A stretch of DNA of 64,000 nt. Origin: Actinomycetota bacterium (GTDB lineage Bacteria; Actinomycetota; Acidimicrobiia; Acidimicrobiales; Ilumatobacteraceae). Where the stretch lies: NCBI GenBank assembly GCA_963169665.1, contig CAUJET010000164.1:1-64000 (forward strand), given 5' to 3'. A model generated the notes under the pieces. It was not told the origin of the DNA. It saw nothing but the letters and a program-made list of their open reading frames with translations, and made no database searches. Position 1 is the first letter of the stretch; each line of letters opens with the position of its first letter. The position numbers were made by a program, and so were the translations under genes. Positions 1 through 7,676 of the stretch are shown here, in pieces.

Positions 1-230
1 GTCGGGCTGGTGTCGCCGACGGTCACCTTCGCCTTGGCCTGCTCGGCGCAGTCCGACAGGTTCGTCCGCTGGGTCCACACGCCGAGAGCGAACCCGGCGA
101 ACACGAGCATCGACACGATCTTGGTGGTCACGTTCGAGATCACCGTGGCCGAGACCACCGCGAGGACCACGAACACGATGATGATCGCAATCGCGAGGTG
201 TCGTGCGCTGCCGAGCGTGAGAGCGAGCAT
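1..230 (-). CDS. Small two-helix membrane protein, C-terminus cut by the window edge
   Basis: The minus strand is open from an ATG at 230-228 to the left edge, giving 76 codons without a stop. Residues about 12-32 and 38-53 are hydrophobic and should form two membrane helices. A short hydrophilic stretch with one Cys follows before the edge. A -10-like hexamer TACTGT (minus strand, 243-238) lies exactly 7 nt before the ATG, the same arrangement as at ten other genes here, which supports this start and a leaderless mRNA. The gene diverges from the DUF3151 gene and shares a 32-bp promoter region with it. I do not recognise the family. Coding potential is judged from the open frame, the hydrophobic pattern and the promoter. 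Confidence 0.6.
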   Translation of the reverse strand, partial: MLALTLGSARHLAIAIIIVFVVLAVVSATVISNVTTKIVSMLVFAGFALGVWTQRTNLSDCAEQAKAKVTVGDTSP

Positions 231-237
231 GGCCAGC

Positions 238-254
238 ACAGTAGGCCCTAGCGT
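238..254. promoter_or_regulatory. Back-to-back -10 elements of a divergent gene pair
   Basis: On the minus strand TACTGT (243-238) is 7 nt from the ATG at 230. On the plus strand TAGCGT (249-254) is 8 nt from the ATG at 263. Only 5 bp separate the two hexamers, so polymerases on the two promoters would probably compete. Confidence 0.5.
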
Positions 255-262
255 GGTCGATC

Positions 263-721
263 ATGAGTGACCACAGCGCCGACAGCCGACCCGTCAACCT
301 CAGCACGACCGGCCTGCCGAGCACGGTGCTCCCGCCCGCCGACGCAGCCCAACGCCACGAGCTGCTGCAGGCGATCGGAGCGCCCGACGACGTCCGCCAT
401 GCACGTGTGAGCGAGGTCGTGGCGTCGTACCCGCGGTACTTGGAGGCGTGGGCCACCCTCGGCGACCTCGGCCGCAACCCGATCGAGCGCTACGCGGCGT
501 ATCGGGTCGGCTACCACCGCGGCCTCGACGCACTGCGCGCCAACGGCTGGCGCGGGTCGGGGTACGTACGTTGGTCGGAGCCCACCAACCGCGGCTTCCT
601 GCGGGCGTTGCGCGGCCTCGGGCAGATGGCGGCGCTGATCGGCGAGGTCGACGAGGCCGAGCGGATCGCGCTGTTCATGGCGCAGCTCGACCCGGCCGGC
701 ATCCCCGAGTCGGGTGACTGA
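263..721 (+). CDS. DUF3151 family protein
   Basis: This 152-residue protein fits the actinobacterial DUF3151 family, whose function is unknown. The characteristic block is at residues about 76-122: an Arg/Gly-rich 'VGYHRGLDALR' segment, then 'GWRGSG' and 'NRGFLRAL'. The C-terminus is helical and acidic, as in the family. The ATG is 8 nt after a TAGCGT hexamer, suggesting a leaderless or nearly leaderless mRNA. Its stop overlaps the GTG of mobA by 8 nt, so the two are probably cotranscribed. The overlap does not imply a role in molybdenum metabolism. The family assignment is from memory of the conserved motif. Confidence 0.8.
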   Translation: MSDHSADSRPVNLSTTGLPSTVLPPADAAQRHELLQAIGAPDDVRHARVSEVVASYPRYLEAWATLGDLGRNPIERYAAYRVGYHRGLDALRANGWRGSGYVRWSEPTNRGFLRALRGLGQMAALIGEVDEAERIALFMAQLDPAGIPESGD

Positions 722-1286
722 GACGCCGGTCGCCGCTGCGGTCCTCACCGGCGGGGCCAGCCGGCGGATGGGACGCGACAAGGCGTTGGTCGAGGTCGAC
801 GGCGCCGCGATGGTGCGGCGCGTGGTCGAGGCCGTCGACGGCGCCGGGTGCACGCCCGTGATCGCGGTCGGCGGCGACGCGGCGTCGTTGACCGCGGTGC
901 TGGCCGGCACCGGCGCCTCGACCGTGCCCGACCGGTTCCCCGGCGAGGGGCCGCTCGGTGGGATCCTGACCGCGCTGGGCCATCTGGCCGTCCCGACCCT
1001 CGTCGTCGCGACCGATCTCCCGTGGCTCGACGCCGTGACCATCGAGCGGCTCCTCGTCCACCGCGACCGGCTCGACCTCGACGTCGCGATGGCCCGGTCC
1101 GACCGTGCCGAGCCGCTCTGCGCGCTCTGGTGGCCCTCGGCCCTCGCGGCGCTCGACCGACGGTTCGCGGCGGGGGAGCGGGCGATCCACCGTGCGGTCG
1201 ACGGCCTCCGGTGCCTCGACGTCGTCGTGTCGGCGACGGCCGTGCGGAACGTCAACACCCCCACCGATCTCGGTCGCACCAGGTGA
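714..1286 (+). CDS. mobA: Molybdenum cofactor guanylyltransferase (MobA-like)
   Basis: The 190-residue protein has the nucleotidyltransferase loop of MobA at residues 11-24 (LTGGASRRMGRDKA), which binds GTP. It also has 'ATDLPWL' near residue 100, holding the metal-binding Asp, and the C-terminal 'NVNTPTDL' signature. MobA transfers GMP from GTP to molybdopterin to make the guanine-dinucleotide cofactor of DMSO-reductase-type enzymes; it is cytoplasmic. The GTG start overlaps the DUF3151 stop. Related NTP transferases such as MocA have a similar loop, but the C-terminal NxNTP motif favours MobA. Another Mo-cofactor-type gene (moaB-like) lies at 39412. Confidence 0.85.
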   Translation: MTETPVAAAVLTGGASRRMGRDKALVEVDGAAMVRRVVEAVDGAGCTPVIAVGGDAASLTAVLAGTGASTVPDRFPGEGPLGGILTALGHLAVPTLVVATDLPWLDAVTIERLLVHRDRLDLDVAMARSDRAEPLCALWWPSALAALDRRFAAGERAIHRAVDGLRCLDVVVSATAVRNVNTPTDLGRTR

Positions 1287-1295
1287 GTGAGCAGG

Positions 1296-1301
1296 TAGCG
1301 T
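1296..1301 (+). promoter_or_regulatory. -10 element of the rhodanese gene
   Basis: TAGCGT is followed by exactly 7 nt and then ATG at 1309. This selects that ATG over the in-frame GTG at 1300 and predicts a leaderless transcript. Confidence 0.5.
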
Positions 1302-1308
1302 GCCCCGC

Positions 1309-1653
1309 ATGAGCATCCAGGAAGTGTCGGTCGACACGTTGGCCGCCGCCCTGCAGGCCGGAGCGAGGGTGATCGACGTCCGCGAGACCGACGAGTACGT
1401 GTCGGGGCACGTGCCCGGCGCCGTGCACGTCGCCCTCGGTACCGTGCCCGATCATGTCGACGTGTTTCGCGGTCCAGAGAGGCCCGAAGGCCCCGACCAG
1501 GTCACCTACGTCATCTGCAAGGCCGGCGGCCGCTCGATGCGGGCTGCCGAGTTCCTCGCCGAGCAGGACGTGATCACCGTGAACGTGGCCGGTGGCACGA
1601 TGGCCTGGATCCAGGGTGGGCACCCGGTGGTCACCGGAGATCAGCCTTCGTGA
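1309..1653 (+). CDS. Single-domain rhodanese-like sulfurtransferase
   Basis: The 114-residue protein is one rhodanese domain. The early signature 'VIDVRETDEY' is followed by the active-site loop C-K-A-G-G-R (Cys70), which matches the six-residue CX4R loop of sulfurtransferases rather than the longer loop of Cdc25 phosphatases. The Cys would carry a persulfide. The last helix has the family's 'GGTMAW' motif. Its stop overlaps the RNase D start (GTGA), so the pair is probably cotranscribed; I see no functional reason for the pairing. The substrate cannot be told from sequence. Confidence 0.88.
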   Translation: MSIQEVSVDTLAAALQAGARVIDVRETDEYVSGHVPGAVHVALGTVPDHVDVFRGPERPEGPDQVTYVICKAGGRSMRAAEFLAEQDVITVNVAGGTMAWIQGGHPVVTGDQPS

Positions 1654-2882
1654 CGCATCGCTGGGTCGCCACACAAGCCGAGTTCGAGGAGGTCATCGAG
1701 GTCCTCTGCAACGAGCCTCGGTACGCGATCGACACCGAGTTCCACCGGGAGCGCACGTACTTCCCGAAGCTCGCCCTGGTGCAGCTCGGGTGGGCCGACC
1801 AGATCGTGCTCGTCGACCCGTTGGCCGTCGACATGACGGCCATCCGCCGGCTCTTCGCCTCCCCGTCGATCGCGGTGTTCCACGCCGCCCAGCAGGACCT
1901 CGACGTGCTCACCCACAGCGTCGCCGCCGTCCCCGAGCGCATGTTCGACACGCAGTTGGCCGCAGGATTCACCGGGTACAGCACGCCGTCGCTGCTGTCG
2001 CTGTTGCACGCCGAACTGTCGGTCACCGCCTCGAAGGGTGATCGCCTCACCGACTGGCTGCGCCGTCCGCTGACCGCCGACCAGCAGCACTACGCCGCGG
2101 GCGACGTCGCACACCTGCTCGAGATGCACGACCGGCTCACCGCCAAGCTCACCGCTCTCGGGCGCCTCGACTGGGCGCTCGACGCATGCGAGGAACTGCG
2201 CACCCGCCCCACGGGCGCGACCGATCCCGAGCAGGCCTGGTTGCGGCTCAAGGACGTGCGGGTGTTGAAGGCCAAGGCCCGTGGCGTCGCCCAGTCCGTC
2301 GCCGCATGGCGGGAACGGCGTGCGGCCTCGGTCGACGTGCCGGTGCGTCAGATCCTGCCCGACCTCGCCATCTTGGGCATCGCCCAGAAGCACCCGAGTT
2401 CGCAGGCCGAACTCTCGCAGGCCCGCGGTGTCGAGGAACGGCACAGCCGCGGCGCGATGGGCGCCGAGATCCTCGCCGCGGTCGCCGAGGGGCTCACCCG
2501 CGACGTCCAGCTGCCCTCGCCAGACGGCGACGACCTCGATCGATCGTTGCGGCCCGCCGTCACCCTGGTCTCGGCCTGGGTGAGCGAGGTCGCCCGCGCC
2601 GAGCGGATCGACACCGCCTTGCTCGCCACGCGCTCCGATCTCGTCGCGCTGCTGCGCGGCGACGTCGACGCCCGTCTCGCGCACGGGTGGCGCGGCGAGC
2701 TGCTCGGCGACGGCATCCGTTCTCTCGTCGAGGGTCGGGCCGGGCTCACCTTCGACGGCAAGGGTGGACTGAAGCTGATCCCGACGGCGCCCGCCGCCGC
2801 ATCCGAACCAGCACCCGAACCAGCACCCGAACCAGCACCTGAACCAGCACCTGAACCAGCAGCTGAACCAGCCGTCGAGTGA
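1650..2882 (+). CDS. rnd: Ribonuclease D-like 3'-5' exoribonuclease with HRDC domain
   Basis: The 410-residue protein starts with a DEDDy exonuclease domain: D and E in 'AIDTEFH' (residues 27-32), D in 'AAQQDLDVL' near residue 85, and Y/D in 'HYAAGDVAHLL' near residue 150. An HRDC nucleic-acid-binding domain covers about residues 195-280. The family trims stable RNA 3' ends, using two metal ions. The C-terminus ends in a Pro-Glu-Pro-Ala tail encoded by a 12-bp tandem repeat, absent from typical RNase D and probably disordered. The GTG start overlaps the rhodanese stop. The gene converges with parA, only 15 bp away. Confidence 0.9.
   Translation: MTHRWVATQAEFEEVIEVLCNEPRYAIDTEFHRERTYFPKLALVQLGWADQIVLVDPLAVDMTAIRRLFASPSIAVFHAAQQDLDVLTHSVAAVPERMFDTQLAAGFTGYSTPSLLSLLHAELSVTASKGDRLTDWLRRPLTADQQHYAAGDVAHLLEMHDRLTAKLTALGRLDWALDACEELRTRPTGATDPEQAWLRLKDVRVLKAKARGVAQSVAAWRERRAASVDVPVRQILPDLAILGIAQKHPSSQAELSQARGVEERHSRGAMGAEILAAVAEGLTRDVQLPSPDGDDLDRSLRPAVTLVSAWVSEVARAERIDTALLATRSDLVALLRGDVDARLAHGWRGELLGDGIRSLVEGRAGLTFDGKGGLKLIPTAPAAASEPAPEPAPEPAPEPAPEPAAEPAVE
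2805..2876 (+). repeat. 12-bp tandem repeat coding an EPAP tail
   Basis: Six units of gaaccagcaccc and close variants lie inside the 3' end of the RNase D gene. Each unit codes Glu-Pro-Ala-Pro or a near match. Copy number could vary by slippage without breaking the frame. Confidence 0.9.
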
Positions 2883-2897
2883 CGGTCGCCCGGTTGG

Positions 2898-3650
2898 CTA
2901 CTTGATGGCCTTGCGGAGCTTGTTCCACAGGGCGTCGAAGCTGGCCGACACGTCGGCGCTGCGGCTGCCGTAGCTGTGGATCGAACGGCGCTCGCCGATC
3001 GACTGGTTCACGATCACGCGCTGGGGCACCACGGGCTGCCACACCGCCTTCTTGCCGACGATGCGGGTGAGCTCGTCGTAGCGCCGGTCGGCCTCGCCGC
3101 TGACGGCCGGCACGCGGTTGACGATGACGCCGCTCAGCTCGAGCTCGGCGTTGTGGGTGTCCCACACGTCGTCGATGAGATCGGCGACCGCGCCGATGCC
3201 GCGCAGGCCGAGCGACGACGGCTCGATCACGATCACGGCGTGGTCGGCGGCGGTGAGGGCGCTCGTGGTGAGGTTGCCGAGCGAGGGCGGGCAGTCGAGC
3301 AGGATCGCCGTGTAGTGGTGCGACACCTTGCCGAGCGCGGTGCGCAGCCGCGACGGCGTGCCGGACTCGCGGGCCTGCAGGTGCGGCGACCCGGGGATCA
3401 GGTGGATGAGCTCGCTCCAGGCGCTCTCGATGATCGCGTCGGCCGCGGGTGTCTTGGCCAGCACGTCGGCGGTGGTGAGTTCGGCCTCGAGCGGGTCGAT
3501 GCCGAGCACCCAGGTGGCCGAGGCCTGCGGGTCGAGATCGACGACGAGCACCCGGTCACCCCGATGTGCCGCCGCCGAGGCGAGTCCGAGGGTGACGGTG
3601 GTCTTGCCCACACCACCCTTCTGGTTCAGCAGCGCGACGGTTCGTCCCAT
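2898..3650 (-). CDS. Orphan ParA/Soj-family ATPase
   Basis: The 250-residue protein begins with the deviant Walker A box KGGVGKTT (residues 11-18), with the signature lysine of ParA/MinD ATPases. It continues with 'VDLDPQASAT' and the 'LDCPPSLG' Walker B segment near residue 118. ParA proteins form ATP-dependent dimers, often on DNA, to position cargo. No ParB gene or parS-like array is nearby. The only linked gene is the GH13 enzyme upstream, ending 14 nt before this ATG, so its partner is unknown. The ATG at 3650-3648 places the Walker box at the usual distance from the N-terminus. Confidence 0.85.
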   Translation of the reverse strand: MGRTVALLNQKGGVGKTTVTLGLASAAAHRGDRVLVVDLDPQASATWVLGIDPLEAELTTADVLAKTPAADAIIESAWSELIHLIPGSPHLQARESGTPSRLRTALGKVSHHYTAILLDCPPSLGNLTTSALTAADHAVIVIEPSSLGLRGIGAVADLIDDVWDTHNAELELSGVIVNRVPAVSGEADRRYDELTRIVGKKAVWQPVVPQRVIVNQSIGERRSIHSYGSRSADVSASFDALWNKLRKAIK

Positions 3651-3664
3651 GGCGCGACATTGTG

Positions 3665-5251
3665 TCACCTGGAGGCGATGATCGCCGTCCGAGCGGGGAC
3701 GGCGTCGATCCGGGTCCCGACGATGCCTGGCACGGTGGCCGCCGCGACCTCGACGGTGCCGGGGAGCGCGACCGGTTCGTCGCCCAGGTTCAGCACCACC
3801 CACCAGCGCTCGCCGCGACGGTAGGCGAGCACGGTGTCGGCCGGTTCGAGCTCGACCAGCTCGAAGCTCCCGTCGACCAGGTCGTTCTCGCGTCGCCGCA
3901 GGTGGAGGACATCGCGGTAGAGCTGCAGGATCGAGTGCGGGTCGTCCCGCAGCGCGGTCACGTTGCGGTGCGGGGCCTCGGCGCCGAAGGGCAACCAGGG
4001 CGGCGCCGACCAGCCGTGCAGGTCGTCGCCGGTCCACGGGATCGGCGATCGGCACCCGTCGCGCCGGCCGGGATCGACCACCCGGTCCTCGGGGATGTCG
4101 GCGTCGATCATCCCCAGCTCCTCGCCCTGGTAGAGGAACGGCGTGCCCGGCAGGGTGAGCAGCATGACCGCCATCATCCGTGCGACCTGCTCGTCGCCAC
4201 CGTGGCGACCGCGGTGACGTGGCACGTCGTGGTTGGACAACACCCAGGTGGGGCAGGCGCCGAGCGGTTCGAGCACGTCGAGGGTGCGTCGGATCCGGGC
4301 CCGCAGCTCCGCCGGCGAGGCGGGCGCCCACAGGAACGAGAAGTTGAAGTTGAGGTGGAGTTCGTCGCCGTCGCCGTAGTACCTGGCCACGGCCGCCTCG
4401 TCGAGCAGGTACACCTCGCCGACGGCGATCCGGTCGCCGGGGTACTCGTCGAGCACGGCGCGGATGCGCCGCAGCCGTTCGTGGGTGACCTCGACGTCGT
4501 TGTACGGCACGTGCGACCAGGCTCGAGCCACGGCTGCATCGGGGTCCTGGCGGTGCAGGTCCTTGCCGATCATGTGGATCACGTCCATCCGGAACCCGTC
4601 GACGCCGCGGTCGAGCCAGAACCGCAGCGTGTCGAGCATCGCTGCCTCGACCTCCGGGTTGCCCCAGTCGAGGTCGGCTTGCTCGACGGCGAAGCTGCGC
4701 AGGTAGTACTGGCTGCGGACCTCGTCCCACTGCCAGGCGTCGTCGCCCCGGGGGAACGACGCCTTCCAGTTGTTGGGCGGCTCGTCGCACCACACGTACC
4801 AGTCGGCCTTGGGGTTCGTGCGGCTCGACCGGCTCTCCACGAACCACGGGTGCGCCGTGCTGGTGTGGTTCGGCACCCAGTCGAGCAGCAGCTTCAGCCC
4901 CCGGGCGTGGCAGGCCTCGATCAGGTCGTCGAGGTCGGTGAGGGTGCCGAAGACCGGGTCGACGTCGCAGTAGTCGGCCACGTCGTACCCGAAGTCGGCC
5001 ATCGGTGAGGTGAACACCGGCGACAGCCAGATGGCGTCGACCCCCAACCACTCCACGTGGTCGAGATGCTCGCGGATACCACGGAGATCGCCGACACCAT
5101 CGGCGGTCGCGCCCGGCGCCGGTCGGCCCTCGGCGAAGCTGCGTGGGTAGATCTGGTAGACGACCGAGCCACGCCACCAGGGTTTCCGCGGCGTGGCCGA
5201 CACCTGGTGGGGCCCTTGATCTGGCTGCTGCGGATCCGTCGGTGCGCCCAC
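3665..5251 (-). CDS. GH13 alpha-glucosidase / alpha-amylase family enzyme
   Basis: The 528-residue protein is a full-length GH13 (beta/alpha)8 barrel. The catalytic residues are visible: nucleophile Asp223 in 'GFRMDV', acid/base Glu279 in 'VGEVYL', and stabiliser Asp342 in 'SNHDVPR'. 'DGCRSPIPW' near residue 400 and 'GTPFLYQGEE' are typical of the oligo-1,6-glucosidase/alpha-glucosidase branch, so cleavage of small alpha-glucosides is likelier than starch endohydrolysis. There is no signal peptide, implying a cytoplasmic enzyme. The GTG at 5251 is 9 nt from a minus-strand TAGTCT; another GTG 16 codons in is possible. It is probably cotranscribed with parA. Exact substrate and linkage are unresolved. 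Confidence 0.9.
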   Translation of the reverse strand: MGAPTDPQQPDQGPHQVSATPRKPWWRGSVVYQIYPRSFAEGRPAPGATADGVGDLRGIREHLDHVEWLGVDAIWLSPVFTSPMADFGYDVADYCDVDPVFGTLTDLDDLIEACHARGLKLLLDWVPNHTSTAHPWFVESRSSRTNPKADWYVWCDEPPNNWKASFPRGDDAWQWDEVRSQYYLRSFAVEQADLDWGNPEVEAAMLDTLRFWLDRGVDGFRMDVIHMIGKDLHRQDPDAAVARAWSHVPYNDVEVTHERLRRIRAVLDEYPGDRIAVGEVYLLDEAAVARYYGDGDELHLNFNFSFLWAPASPAELRARIRRTLDVLEPLGACPTWVLSNHDVPRHRGRHGGDEQVARMMAVMLLTLPGTPFLYQGEELGMIDADIPEDRVVDPGRRDGCRSPIPWTGDDLHGWSAPPWLPFGAEAPHRNVTALRDDPHSILQLYRDVLHLRRRENDLVDGSFELVELEPADTVLAYRRGERWWVVLNLGDEPVALPGTVEVAAATVPGIVGTRIDAVPARTAIIASR

Positions 5252-5260
5252 GAGGCGGCC

Positions 5261-5299
5261 AGACTATCCCCGACGAACCAGCCGGTCAGGGGATAGGCT
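5261..5299. promoter_or_regulatory. Divergent promoter region between the GH13 gene and the typA unit
   Basis: On the minus strand TAGTCT (5266-5261) lies 9 nt from the GH13 GTG. On the plus strand TAGGCT (5294-5299) would start RNA near 5306, leaving about 33 nt before the GTG at 5340. That short leader holds a four-codon frame, ATG TCA GTT CTC TAG (5308-5322), then a GGGAG ribosome site. Confidence 0.4.
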
Positions 5300-5339
5300 G
5301 GGGCGCAATGTCAGTTCTCTAGAGTTCGGGAGCCCTACC

Positions 5340-5540
5340 GTGAAGAAGGGTCGTCACCGCCGCTTCGAAGAAGCGCGCAAGCTCAAGCAAGCAGGTCCCA
5401 GCGCATTCGATCTGGGCTTCGGCGGCAATGGCCACCGGGAGAGTACTCAAGACGACGAGTACGCAGCGCTTGCTGAAAAGTACGGCGTCTCGTTCGACGA
5501 GGACGACGACGAGTCGGACGACGAGTCCGACGACGACTGA
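5340..5540 (+). CDS. Small protein with basic head and acidic tail
   Basis: The 66-residue protein has a basic N-terminus (Lys/Arg-rich over residues 2-16) and an almost purely Asp/Glu/Ser tail over the last 15 residues. The GTG start has GGGAG (5328-5332) at good spacing. It lies 69 nt upstream of typA in the same direction and may be cotranscribed. The charge pattern suggests nucleic-acid or ribosome contact, but I do not recognise a family and assign no function. The case for a real gene rests on the ribosome site, the promoter-like hexamer and the strongly patterned composition. Confidence 0.6.
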   Translation: MKKGRHRRFEEARKLKQAGPSAFDLGFGGNGHRESTQDDEYAALAEKYGVSFDEDDDESDDESDDD

Positions 5541-5609
5541 CTTCCACCAGACGCGCGCGCACTCACGGCGCACCGTCCCACTCCAGGAAGACCCGACCCC
5601 CAGGGAATC

Positions 5610-7451
5610 ATGAGCATCGCTATTCGTAACGTCGCGCTCGTAGCCCACGTCGACCACGGCAAGACCACGCTCGTCGACGCGCTGCTGCGTGCCACTGGAA
5701 CATTCGCCGCCCACCAGGCGGTGGTCGATCGAGTCATGGACTCCAACGACCAGGAGCGCGAGCGCGGGATCACCATCCTCGCAAAGGCCGCCTCCATCAC
5801 CTGGAAGGGCACCAAGATCAACCTGGTCGACACGCCCGGCCACGCCGACTTCGGCGGTGAGGTCGAGCGCGCCCTCACCATGGTCGACGGCGTGCTGTTG
5901 CTCGTCGACGCCGCCGAGGGCCCGCTGCCGCAGACCCGGTACGTGCTCCAGAAGGCACTCGCCAAGAACCTGCCGGCCATCGTCATCATCAACAAGGTCG
6001 ACCGCCAGGACGCACGCCCCGACGAAGTCCTCGACGAGGTGTACCAGCTGTTCATCGACCTCGACGCCGACGACGAGCACATCGACTTCGAGATCATCTC
6101 CGCCGTCGCCCGCGAGGGCCGCGCGATGAAGGGCATCGGCATGCCCGAGGAGGGCGCCGACCTGTCGCCCCTGCTCGACACCATCCTCGATGCCATCCCG
6201 GCCCCCGAGGGCGACGCCACCAAGCCGCTCCAGGCCATGGTCACCCAGCTCGATGCGAGCGAGTACCTCGGCCGTCTGGCCATCGGCCGTGTCGTCAACG
6301 GCGTCATGCGTCGTGGCGAGACCGTCGCCCTGCTCGAGGAGGAGTTCGCCGAGGGCCAGCCGCCGCTCAAGCGCCGCCTCGCCCAGCTCATGGCCTTCGA
6401 GGGTGTCAGCCGCAACGAGGCCGACGAGCTGTCGGCCGGCGACCTGTTCGTGATGGCCGGGTTCCCCGAGGTCGAGATCGGCGACACCATCGCCTCGGTC
6501 GAGGACCCCGTGGCCCTGCCCCGTCTCGTCGTCGACGAGCCGGTGTTGCGCATGACCTTCGGCGTCAACACCTCCCCGATGGCGGGCAAGGAGGGCAAGT
6601 ACCTCACCAGCCGCCACCTGATCGATCGCCTGAAGCGAGAGCTGCTCGGCAACGTGTCGATCAAGCTGTTCGAGACCGGTTCGCCCGACGTGATCGAGGT
6701 CGCGGGCCGTGGCGAGCTCCAGCTCGCGGTGCTGATCGAGTCGATGCGCCGTGAGGGCTACGAGCTCCAGGTGAGCCGCCCACAGGTCATCACCAAAGAA
6801 GTCAACGGCAAGCGCTTCGAGCCGCAGGAGCGCGGCGTGTGCGACGTCCCCGACGAGCACGTCGGTACCGTCACCCAGGAGCTCGCTCCCCGCAAGGGCC
6901 GGGTCACCGACCTGCGCCCCGGCGACGCCGGCCGCACGATCGTCACCTTCGAGTGCCCGAGCCGTGGCCTGATCGGCTTCCGTTCGCTGCTCATGACGGC
7001 CACCCGTGGCACTGCCCTGCTGCACCAGCACCACCTGGGCTGGATGCCGTGGGCGGGCGACATGCCAGACAGCCGTGGTGGCGCGATGGTGAGCGACCGC
7101 ATGGGCGTCACCACCGGCTACGCGATGGACAAGCTCCAGCTCAGCGGCGGATTCTTCGTGCACCCGGGCGAGCCCGTGTACGAGGGCATGGTCGTCGGCG
7201 AGTGCGCCCGAGAGGACGAACTCGTCGTCAACTGCGTGCGGCCCAAGGAGAAGAACAACATCCGCACGCACAGCCACGACGACGCGGTGAAGCTGCCAGC
7301 GCCGAAGATCCACACGCTGGAGACGGCGATCGAGTGGATCGCCGACGACGAGCTGGTCGAGGTCACCCCGAAGAGCATCCGGATCCGCAAGCGGTACCTG
7401 GGTCTCGAGGAGCGCCGCAAGGCCAACAAGAAGGTGCCCACCTCCGTCTGA
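5610..7451 (+). CDS. typA: Translational GTPase TypA/BipA
   Basis: The 613-residue protein is full length for the family. It has the P-loop 'AHVDHGKTTL' at residues 12-21, 'ERGITI' of switch I, 'DTPGHADF' (G3) and 'NKVDR' (G4). The C-terminal part carries BipA-specific blocks such as 'GRGELQLAVLIE' and 'RSLLMTATRGT'. TypA is a ribosome-associated GTPase related to EF-G and LepA, linked to ribosome assembly and to stress or cold growth. The ATG lies 69 nt after the small acidic protein gene. A strong intrinsic terminator follows at 7555. Confidence 0.97.
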   Translation: MSIAIRNVALVAHVDHGKTTLVDALLRATGTFAAHQAVVDRVMDSNDQERERGITILAKAASITWKGTKINLVDTPGHADFGGEVERALTMVDGVLLLVDAAEGPLPQTRYVLQKALAKNLPAIVIINKVDRQDARPDEVLDEVYQLFIDLDADDEHIDFEIISAVAREGRAMKGIGMPEEGADLSPLLDTILDAIPAPEGDATKPLQAMVTQLDASEYLGRLAIGRVVNGVMRRGETVALLEEEFAEGQPPLKRRLAQLMAFEGVSRNEADELSAGDLFVMAGFPEVEIGDTIASVEDPVALPRLVVDEPVLRMTFGVNTSPMAGKEGKYLTSRHLIDRLKRELLGNVSIKLFETGSPDVIEVAGRGELQLAVLIESMRREGYELQVSRPQVITKEVNGKRFEPQERGVCDVPDEHVGTVTQELAPRKGRVTDLRPGDAGRTIVTFECPSRGLIGFRSLLMTATRGTALLHQHHLGWMPWAGDMPDSRGGAMVSDRMGVTTGYAMDKLQLSGGFFVHPGEPVYEGMVVGECAREDELVVNCVRPKEKNNIRTHSHDDAVKLPAPKIHTLETAIEWIADDELVEVTPKSIRIRKRYLGLEERRKANKKVPTSV

Positions 7452-7480
7452 CGGAGCTGGTGGTGGCGCGGCGCCGCACG

Positions 7481-7553
7481 CAACACCTCGAAACGCAACA
7501 CCTCGAACACAACACCTCGAAACACAACACCTCGAAACACAACACTTGGAACA
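7481..7553 (+). repeat. Five tandem copies of a 14-15 bp repeat after typA
   Basis: Units beginning caacacctcgaaa run back to back from 7481 to 7553, the last one diverged (caacacttgg). They lie between the typA stop and the terminator stem. Their AC-rich composition differs from the surrounding coding DNA. There are no unique spacers, so this is not a CRISPR array. Confidence 0.9.
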
Positions 7554-7554
7554 T

Positions 7555-7596
7555 CGCGAACACGCCGGACCCGACGGGTCCGGCGTGTTCGCGTTT
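7555..7596 (+). terminator. Strong intrinsic terminator after typA
   Basis: An 18-bp perfect inverted repeat (7555-7572 with 7576-7593) closes a 3-nt loop and is followed by TTT. It is by far the most stable hairpin I noticed in the window. It separates typA from the secreted-protein gene at 7677. Confidence 0.85.
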
Positions 7597-7676
7597 CGTC
7601 CCGTTCCCCGCCGGGTACCGGGGTCACAGCGGGCACCGACGCGAACCGATCCGCGGATCGGGCCAAGGAGCCATCC

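Noticed and set aside
10-270. Plus-strand 86-codon frame at the left edge
   Set aside because: It is antisense to the hydrophobic minus-strand gene starting at 230, has no ribosome site or promoter spacing, and an unlikely composition.
7481-7553. CRISPR-like repeats after typA, and the arrays at 60171 and 61355
   Set aside because: The units are contiguous with no spacers and no cas genes are present; they are simple tandem repeats.
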